5,307 nt of DNA from Candidatus Aegiribacteria sp. (GTDB lineage: Bacteria; Fermentibacterota; Fermentibacteria; Fermentibacterales; JCC-6), in contig DAOWFD010000272.1 of assembly GCA_030638185.1 (NCBI GenBank), positions 1 through 5,307 of the forward strand. Direction: 5' to 3'. Below are positions 1-5,307 of this stretch, one piece after another (the stretch's first letter is position 1; every line of letters starts with the position of its first letter). Below the pieces are notes generated by a model that was given only the letters and a program-made list of their open reading frames with translations, did no database searches and was not told the DNA's origin. The position numbers and the translations under genes were made by a program.

Positions 1-569
1 ATGATCTCTCCAAGGAGGGTGCCGGGGTAAACAACCATCCCTTCCCTTACCGATATGTCGGATATCAATCCGTTAAAACCCGCCCTGATGGCAGCGTTGC
101 TGTACTGGGTCTGAGCTGAAGCCAGGCTTGTCTGTGCGTCGGCCAATCCTGTAGTCTGACGGAGCATACTTTTAACTTCCGGTGTAAGTTCCCCCCTGTA
201 ATTCTCGCATTCGAATTCGTACAGGGCCTGTGAATTCCTGTAGGAGCTGCTGGCGCTTGATAACCTGGAAGCGCTCTCGCCGGAGGCGATCCTGAATACG
301 ACCTCTCCATCGCTTACTTCCATTCCAACATGCTCAGGGGCCTGAACTATTTCTCCCTGAATCTGTGCGGTGAGGCGCTGGGTTCTCGCCGACGTTATCC
401 TTCCCGTTGATCCCACAACTTCGAACAGTGTATCAACTACGGTCACTGCTGCCGTAACCGGCAGAGGGGAAGGTTCAAGGGTCTCCATTTCAGCCTCTTC
501 TTCCTCACCACCACAGGCGCCAAGAAACAGAATAATAATCGATACGATGAAAGCTGATTTCTTAATCAC
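1..569 (-). CDS. RND efflux periplasmic adaptor (membrane fusion) lipoprotein, N-terminal part
   Basis: This is the N-terminal 189 residues of an AcrA/MexA/HlyD-like periplasmic adaptor, which links an inner-membrane RND pump to an outer-membrane channel; the C-terminus lies beyond the left edge. The GTG start is chosen because it gives a classic lipoprotein signal: VIKKSAF, a hydrophobic stretch (residues 6-16) and lipobox LGAC, with Cys19 as the lipidated residue. The next Met (residue 28) would lose this signal. After an acidic linker (EEEE, 22-25) come a first beta/lipoyl half (about 38-95, with GMEVSDGEVVFRI at 82-94), a helical hairpin rich in Ala, Ser and Gln (about 98-158), and a returning lipoyl half with IRAGFNG (161-167) and VREGMVVYPGTLLGEI (174-189). 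Most relatives have Ala-Pro where this has Ala-Gly. Its start overlaps the RND2 stop by four bases (GTGA), implying translational coupling. Residue +2 after Cys is Gly, not the Asp that keeps E. coli lipoproteins in the inner membrane, but this rule varies between bacteria. The family call is firm; the substrate is unknown. Confidence 0.9.
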   Translation of the reverse strand, partial: MIKKSAFIVSIIILFLGACGGEEEEAEMETLEPSPLPVTAAVTVVDTLFEVVGSTGRITSARTQRLTAQIQGEIVQAPEHVGMEVSDGEVVFRIASGESASRLSSASSSYRNSQALYEFECENYRGELTPEVKSMLRQTTGLADAQTSLASAQTQYSNAAIRAGFNGLISDISVREGMVVYPGTLLGEI

Positions 570-3500
570 TTCTTCTTCCTCTCTTTCCGGGAAGTCAATT
601 GTATAAGTGCAGGCAGAGATATCAGTACAAGGGGTGTGGAAACAAGCATACCGCAGACAACGGTAAAAGCCAGATTCTCCCAGAGGTCATTACTCTGTGC
701 CATTGGCCACAGGACAAGTGGAAGGAGCCCCAGAATCGTTGTAGCGCTGGTCTGCAGAATAGGCCTGAGCCTCTCCGCAACCACCATGTCCGCAACTTTT
801 CTGATATCTATACCAGCTTTCTTCTTCTTCTGAAAACTGTCTACCAGTAATATCGAATTGTTAACCGCAATACCAACGAGGAAAACACTCCCTACGTAGG
901 CCTCCGGAGTGAATATCTTATCAAATGCCCAGAACCCGGCAACAACCCCGACCATAGCCATGGGTATTACAGCAAGTATATAGAGTGGAGCCTTGAACGA
1001 TTCGAAAACTATGGCGGTTACCGCAAACACGGCCAGGATCGCAAGCAGGACTATCAGGTCCATATTGGTATCATCATCCTGCAGCCAGAATGGTATGTAC
1101 GTCTCTTCGTAAATCCTGTATCCGGAGGGAAGTTCAAGGTTGTCCAGAAGTGTCACCCTGAAACGGGCGGCCATTCTCTCGGCGCCCATGAACGAGTAGG
1201 CAACCGTACGGATATACTCACCGTTTTCCCTTTCTACGGAACCCTGAACCTCAAGGGTATCGATCCGGATAATGTCACCAAGTTCCATTGTTCCGCCGGT
1301 GGTCATGATACGGCTCTCTAGTACATCGGAAAGTTCGGGATTTTCCCTGCCGTCTATCCTAAAAGTCATATCAATGCTTTCGTCACCGATCTGAACCTCG
1401 GCTCCGTAGCCTCCGGCCATGTTATACCTGAAAGCCTGGAATATCTGCCAGGGATTTACACCGAGATCAGCCAGCTCCTGCCTGTCGAAAACCACCGCCA
1501 GCTGGTTTCGCTCGGGGTTTCTCGGGTCCCAGTTAATGTTCACTTCACCGACTCTTGGATGACGCTCAAGCATTGTCATCATGGCCAGGGCAATATTCTT
1601 GAGTCCCTGGTAATCGAACCCTCTTAGTTCTATTGTCTGCATCATTCCGGCGCTTGTGGAGCTTCTCCAGTATGGCTCGGGGTTCATCCCCCTCACAAAC
1701 ACCATCCTGGTACCGCCCAGGGTCGTAGCCAGCGCTCTCACTTCGGCTTCGATCTGAAGGCCGTATCCCGTTTCAACTGCCTCATCGGTAAGAATCGAAT
1801 AAATACTGGCACTTTCTCCCCATACCGATGTTCTCGTTGATTTAATTCCATCGCTGTTGGTCAGTATCTCTTCAAATCCTCTGGTTGCATCATCAACGAC
1901 ATACTGGGGCGTGCCAGGGGGGAACTGTATCCATACCCTTATGAAATCAACATCGAAACTGAAGCTCCACTCCCGTCCTCTTTCGACTTTTGTGATGAAT
2001 ACGAAAACCCCTCCCGCCACAAGCAACAAAGAGAGAAGTACAGCGATCAGGGGCCTGTGATGTAGAACTGCTATCATCCTGGCGAGGTGCCTGTCCCATT
2101 TCTTCACTCTGTACCATTTGTTCGATTTCCATCTTCCCGCGATTGACGGCACCAGTGTCAGGCAGATGCAGTAAGAGGCCGTAAGGGTGGCAGCAATCGT
2201 AAAAGCAAAGGGCCGGTAGTAAAGTTTCAGAATACCTTCACTTGCCAGAATAGGAATCAGGGCCACCATTGTGGTGAGTATGCCGCCAAGGATCGGTATC
2301 GCCACTTCCTTTGCACCAATCCGGGCTGCCTCCATCGGGGACATCCCCTGTCTCCTGCGGAAACCTATGGCTTCAAGCACAACTACAGCGCCGTCAACAA
2401 GAAGCCCGAAGGCTATGGCAAGGGCGCTGAGTGTCAGTACATTGATGCTGAAACCAGCCAGATATACTGCTGTAACAGCCATCGAGGCTGAAAAGATAAT
2501 TGAGGTTAGTATCAGGGGCGTGGAAAGGGGGCTGTGGTTCAGCAACAGGAGGATAAAAATAATGGAAACAAGCGAAATAAGAGCTCTCCATGAAAGATCC
2601 TTCAGATCACTGGTTATGCCCTCGGTGCCATCCTCCATGAGGTTGAGTTCTATACCTTCGGGCAGTTCCTCCTCAAGCTCCTCTATCTCGGATTTGACCA
2701 TTCCAGCAACACGGACAGCGTTGCTCGAAGCGCTCCGGTCTATCTGAAGGGTTACCTGATCCATACCGTTGTACCTGAATATGTAATTCTCAGTGGTGCT
2801 GTAATCCACAAGTATTCTGTTGGTAATATTGGAAAGTGTAATGAATCTTCCACCCCGATTCGAGATGACAAGATCATTCAGTTCGGCAACATTGGAAGGG
2901 ACGGTAGAAAGACGGATAACCGCTTCGAGCCCCGATGTGTCAACCGCCACACCTGCATTTCTGTCCACTATGCCTGAACTCACCGCACTGCCAACTTCGG
3001 AGAGGGTAAGGTCCAGGGCATTCAGGGCATCGCGGTCTATGTCAATAACGATTTCCTGTCTGCCGAGACCCTCCACTATCACGGAACTTACCCCATCGAT
3101 ACGCTCAAGTCTGGGAACGATAATATCGTCCGCAATCTGCTTCAGAATGGAGAGTTCAACCCCTGTGATGGCATAGATGAGGAAACCCTCGCTTTCAAGT
3201 TCACGGGGAATCGCCTGGGTTATACTTCTGGTCATTACAGCATCGGGGAGTTCATCCCGCAGGAATGAGATCCTTTCGGTAAGCACCATTGCCGCAACAT
3301 CCATATCCGTACCCTTTTCGAAGGATACGCGTACATTGCTGGTGCTGGGGCTGGATGTAGATGAAACCTCTACTACACCTTCAACTTCACGCGCAACATC
3401 TTCGATGGGACGCGTAACCTGTTCACAGATGGCTTCAGGATCGGCCCCTGACCAGTAGGCGGAGATATTCAGTGTTGGCAGGGTGGCATCGGGTGTACCC

Positions 3501-3598
3501 TCAATTGGAACTTTGTCAAAAGAGACGAACGCCAGAACCAGCAGGGCTACAAAGATAACGGCTGTTCCCCGCGGTCTCTTCAGAACCAGATCAACCAT
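566..3598 (-). CDS. RND family efflux transporter permease (second pump, RND2), complete
   Basis: This is a full-length (1010 residues) inner-membrane RND transporter of the AcrB/ACR_tran family, which exports substrates from periplasm or membrane in exchange for protons. TM1 (about 11-27) is followed by the first porter half (about 30-335), with family signatures YWSGADPE (48-55), EGVVEVSSTSS (73-83) and FEKGTDMD (93-100). Then come TM2-TM6 (about 337-487), TM7 (516-536), a second porter half (about 540-845) and TM8-TM12 (about 848-998). TM4 reads GLLVDGAVVVLEAI (398-411): Asp402 and Glu409 are kept, but the second Asp of the AcrB pair is Gly403. TM10 reads GIAVNNSILLVD (909-920), with Asn913 where AcrB has Lys940. 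The ERLRPILQTSATT signature at 942-954 is typical of the family. The ATG overlaps the RND1 stop by eight bases; longer upstream starts would run far into RND1, except an in-frame TTG at 3604 that is also plausible. The tail is strongly basic (RKERKKK). Neighbouring RND1 and adaptor genes place it in an export operon. The lack of the CzcA-type Asp-Phe-Gly in TM4 argues against a typical heavy-metal pump; the substrate is not predictable. Confidence 0.95.
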   Translation of the reverse strand: MVDLVLKRPRGTAVIFVALLVLAFVSFDKVPIEGTPDATLPTLNISAYWSGADPEAICEQVTRPIEDVAREVEGVVEVSSTSSPSTSNVRVSFEKGTDMDVAAMVLTERISFLRDELPDAVMTRSITQAIPRELESEGFLIYAITGVELSILKQIADDIIVPRLERIDGVSSVIVEGLGRQEIVIDIDRDALNALDLTLSEVGSAVSSGIVDRNAGVAVDTSGLEAVIRLSTVPSNVAELNDLVISNRGGRFITLSNITNRILVDYSTTENYIFRYNGMDQVTLQIDRSASSNAVRVAGMVKSEIEELEEELPEGIELNLMEDGTEGITSDLKDLSWRALISLVSIIFILLLLNHSPLSTPLILTSIIFSASMAVTAVYLAGFSINVLTLSALAIAFGLLVDGAVVVLEAIGFRRRQGMSPMEAARIGAKEVAIPILGGILTTMVALIPILASEGILKLYYRPFAFTIAATLTASYCICLTLVPSIAGRWKSNKWYRVKKWDRHLARMIAVLHHRPLIAVLLSLLLVAGGVFVFITKVERGREWSFSFDVDFIRVWIQFPPGTPQYVVDDATRGFEEILTNSDGIKSTRTSVWGESASIYSILTDEAVETGYGLQIEAEVRALATTLGGTRMVFVRGMNPEPYWRSSTSAGMMQTIELRGFDYQGLKNIALAMMTMLERHPRVGEVNINWDPRNPERNQLAVVFDRQELADLGVNPWQIFQAFRYNMAGGYGAEVQIGDESIDMTFRIDGRENPELSDVLESRIMTTGGTMELGDIIRIDTLEVQGSVERENGEYIRTVAYSFMGAERMAARFRVTLLDNLELPSGYRIYEETYIPFWLQDDDTNMDLIVLLAILAVFAVTAIVFESFKAPLYILAVIPMAMVGVVAGFWAFDKIFTPEAYVGSVFLVGIAVNNSILLVDSFQKKKKAGIDIRKVADMVVAERLRPILQTSATTILGLLPLVLWPMAQSNDLWENLAFTVVCGMLVSTPLVLISLPALIQLTSRKERKKK
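570..590 (-). promoter_or_regulatory. Purine-rich ribosome binding site of the adaptor gene, inside the RND2 3' end
   Basis: Read on the minus strand, the last codons of RND2 form a long purine run containing AGAGGA (582 to 577), seven bases before the GTG at 569. This spacing is ideal for a Shine-Dalgarno site and supports the GTG as the real start. The same bases encode the basic C-terminal tail RKERKKK of RND2, so one tract serves as both coding sequence and ribosome binding site. Confidence 0.7.
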
Positions 3599-5307
3599 GG
3601 ACAACTGTATCCCTCTTTCCGGAGAGTATCCTGTAAAGAACAGGAACAACCACAAGGGTAAGGACGGTTGCCACGGATATTCCACCTATCACGGCAATTG
3701 CCAGGGGCTGGCGCAGGCTGGCGCCGGAACCGAATCCTATAGCCATTGGAAGAAGTCCGAGAACTGTTGTTACGGTGGTCATAAGGACGGGCCTGAATCT
3801 GTCTCTACCTGCCTGGATTATGGCACTGTTCTTACCAAGCCCCTGCTTCCGAAGCTGTCCGATCCTCTCAACCAGGAGTATGCCGTCATTCACAACAATA
3901 CCTGAAAGAACAACCACTCCGATACCGGAGAGGGCATTCCAGCTCTGACCGAAAAGTCCCAGGCCGATTACAACACCGATAATCCCCATCGGGACCGTGA
4001 ACATTATCACCAGGGGTTCACGGAACGATTCGAACTGAGTGGCAAGAAGAACGTAAACTAGGCCTATGGCAAGAAGAACTGCCAGCACAAGGCTTGATGT
4101 AGTGCGGTTCATCTCCTCGATCTCGTTCCCTTGCCTCAGCTGAACGGGTGCTTCTCTCAGCAGAGTGTCGGCGGCTGTGGCCACCTCCCTTGATATCCCT
4201 GCAAGGTTGCTTCCGGAGCCCTGGACCTGTACACCTACGGCACGGTTTCCCTGGTTGTGTTCTATGAAACCGGGAGTCTGCTGACTATACGGCTCGGTTA
4301 TCCTGCTGAGCTGGAGAAGCCCTAATGATGTGGGTATCGATCTCGCAAGAAGCGAATCTGTCGGAATTCCCTCCCCACTCCCTGCAAGAAGAACAACGTC
4401 CACTCTCTCATCCTGACGGTAATAAGTGGTTACCGTAATACCTCTTGATAAACTCTCCACGAAATCGGCCACGTCGTTTGCGGTCAATCCGAACAGGTTC
4501 AGCAGTTCCTGATCAAGGTCAAGGACCATTTCCGGCTTTCCGGGAAGGTACTGAACATCTGCCGACTCAACTCCATCATACTGAGACAGTATAGCTGCAA
4601 GGCCTTCAGCTGCAGCAAGATCAATATTGATATTCTCTCCTTCTAGAAAAACTGTAAAGGAACTTCCCCCGCCCAGTATCTCTCCAAGGAGGGACTCCCG
4701 TTTTTCAACGGTAATGGAGAAATTGAACGTTGTATTCCAGGCGTCTCTCAATACCTGCATGGCTCCTGTCGCATTCTCGGGAGACGGATAGGAAGCGGTC
4801 AGAACAGCATCCACTCCTTCCGAGGAGCGGACGCCGCTGCGCCCTGAGACCCAGTCAGCACCGGAAGAAGTGGCAAGGCCGGTAACCTCCCGGGAAAGTT
4901 CTATCATCTGTGCCATGGACGTTCCTCTTGGAGCCGAGTAGGAAATCTCCAGCTGGTTCACCGGAGTACTGGGAAGCAGCTGCATGGGAAGCCCCATACC
5001 AGCCAGGAGTGATATTGCGAAGATCACCAGCACTCCAGACAATACGGGCACAGGACGTTTTAGAATCCTCTCCATGAGACTCACATAGCGTTCCTTCAAC
5101 CGGGTTGTCACATCTGTACTTTTCTTCAACTTCTTAATTCTTGCTGTGAGTGCAGGAATGATAGTAACAGCCACTAAAAGACTTGCGAGAAGAGCAAATC
5201 CAACAGCCAGCGCCTGATCACGGAAGAGCTGGCTTGTTATTCCTTCCATGTAAACTACGGGAAAGAAAACGATAAGGGTTGTCAGTGTACTTGCCGTAAT
5301 AGCCTTG
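3591..5307 (-). CDS. RND family efflux transporter permease (first pump, RND1), C-terminal part
   Basis: This is the last 571 residues of an RND inner-membrane transporter; roughly 430 N-terminal residues, including TM1-TM4 and the first porter half, lie beyond the right edge. The Met encoded at 5249 is internal, since the frame stays open to the edge and reads KAITASTLTTLIVFFPVVY, the conserved TM5 stretch. In visible numbering: TM5 end (4-20), EGITSQLFRD (21-30), TM6 (31-55), a cytoplasmic basic loop, TM7 (85-105), the second porter half (about 106-400), and TM8-TM12 (about 403-422, 430-453, 458-482, 504-524, 534-560). Family hallmarks are ATQFESFREPLVIMFTVPMG (422-441) and FRPVLMTTVTTVLGLLP (504-520). 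TM10 reads GIVVNDGILLVE (469-480): Asn473 stands where AcrB has Lys940, followed by Asp474. It overlaps RND2 by eight bases and is the most upstream gene seen, so the operon promoter lies farther right. It is distinct from RND2 throughout, so this is not a recent duplication. The TM4 relay residues are not in the window, so the metal-versus-drug class cannot be judged. Confidence 0.94.
   Translation of the reverse strand, partial: KAITASTLTTLIVFFPVVYMEGITSQLFRDQALAVGFALLASLLVAVTIIPALTARIKKLKKSTDVTTRLKERYVSLMERILKRPVPVLSGVLVIFAISLLAGMGLPMQLLPSTPVNQLEISYSAPRGTSMAQMIELSREVTGLATSSGADWVSGRSGVRSSEGVDAVLTASYPSPENATGAMQVLRDAWNTTFNFSITVEKRESLLGEILGGGSSFTVFLEGENINIDLAAAEGLAAILSQYDGVESADVQYLPGKPEMVLDLDQELLNLFGLTANDVADFVESLSRGITVTTYYRQDERVDVVLLAGSGEGIPTDSLLARSIPTSLGLLQLSRITEPYSQQTPGFIEHNQGNRAVGVQVQGSGSNLAGISREVATAADTLLREAPVQLRQGNEIEEMNRTTSSLVLAVLLAIGLVYVLLATQFESFREPLVIMFTVPMGIIGVVIGLGLFGQSWNALSGIGVVVLSGIVVNDGILLVERIGQLRKQGLGKNSAIIQAGRDRFRPVLMTTVTTVLGLLPMAIGFGSGASLRQPLAIAVIGGISVATVLTLVVVPVLYRILSGKRDTVVHG
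3599..3620 (-). promoter_or_regulatory. Ribosome binding site of RND2 and possible alternative TTG start
   Basis: On the minus strand a GGAAAGAGGG tract (3620 to 3611) lies within the last codons of RND1. It is 12 bases before the ATG at 3598, which is long, but only six bases before an in-frame TTG at 3604. The TTG start would add just two residues to RND2 and extend the gene overlap from 8 to 14 bases. The sequence alone does not settle which start is used. Confidence 0.5.

Noticed and set aside
12..19. CAAGGAGG on the plus strand resembling a strong Shine-Dalgarno site
   Set aside because: No start codon with a useful frame follows at a suitable distance, and the minus strand here encodes the adaptor.
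65..310. Minus-strand open frame of 81 codons starting with Met-Glu-Arg
   Set aside because: It is in a different frame from the adaptor, which covers the same bases with recognisable lipoyl and hairpin sequence, so it is a shadow.
370..606. Plus-strand open frame of 78 codons opposite the adaptor N-terminus
   Set aside because: The minus strand here encodes a convincing lipoprotein signal and adaptor domain; the plus-strand product is a low-complexity Ser-rich shadow.
2271..2747. Plus-strand open frame of 158 codons opposite RND2 TM2-TM5
   Set aside because: It is rich in Ser, Arg, Ile and Ala as expected from antisense reading of a membrane-protein gene, has no recognisable domain, and lies wholly within the well-supported RND2 gene.
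2820..3458. Two consecutive plus-strand open frames (118 and 93 codons) opposite the RND2 first porter half
   Set aside because: They have Ser/Thr/Arg-rich compositions typical of antisense frames and lie entirely inside RND2.
3599..3685. Longer RND2 start at 3685 giving 1039 residues
   Set aside because: The extra 29 residues would overlap RND1 by 95 bases and precede the normal RND N-terminus (Met-Val-Asp-Leu-Val-Leu-Lys-Arg-Pro), which fits the family start.
3483..3905. Plus-strand open frame of 140 codons crossing the RND1/RND2 junction
   Set aside because: It is antisense to conserved RND1 TM10-TM12 and RND2 TM1, and its translation resembles no protein I know; it is a shadow frame.
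1..5307. Search for promoters, terminators, RNA genes, CRISPR arrays or insertion sequences
   Set aside because: Coding sequence on the minus strand covers every base with overlapping gene ends, and I found no hairpin-plus-T run, repeat array or transposase-like frame.

Overview
This window lies inside a densely packed, single-strand (minus) operon for a tripartite RND-type export system of a Gram-negative (diderm) bacterium. In transcription order, from high to low coordinates, it holds: the C-terminal ~571 residues of a first RND inner-membrane transporter (RND1, running off the right edge); a complete 1010-residue second RND transporter (RND2); and the first 189 residues of a periplasmic adaptor (membrane fusion) lipoprotein, cut by the left edge.

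The genes overlap: RND1/RND2 by 8 bases (or 14 if a TTG start is used), and RND2/adaptor by 4 bases in a GTGA arrangement. There is no intergenic space, so no promoter, terminator, RNA gene, mobile element or CRISPR array is visible. The operon's promoter, the N-terminal ~430 residues of RND1, the adaptor C-terminus and any outer-membrane channel gene must lie outside the window. All plus-strand open frames are antisense shadows of these three genes.

The three products would work together: the adaptor, lipid-anchored at Cys19, would bridge one or both transporters to a TolC-like outer-membrane channel, and proton flow through the RND membrane domain would drive export. The two transporters are clearly different proteins, so they may be alternative pumps sharing one adaptor or subunits of a mixed trimer as in MdtBC. 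The substrate cannot be told from the sequence.

Taxonomy is uncertain. Moderate GC, frequent AGG/AGA arginine codons and the divergent RND motifs suggest an environmental, non-enterobacterial lineage, but I would not name a phylum. The most notable points are the gene order (two RNDs, then the adaptor last) and the non-canonical proton-relay residues in the membrane helices (Asp-Gly instead of Asp-Asp in RND2 TM4; Asn instead of Lys in TM10 of both pumps). I see no wholly new kind of system here.
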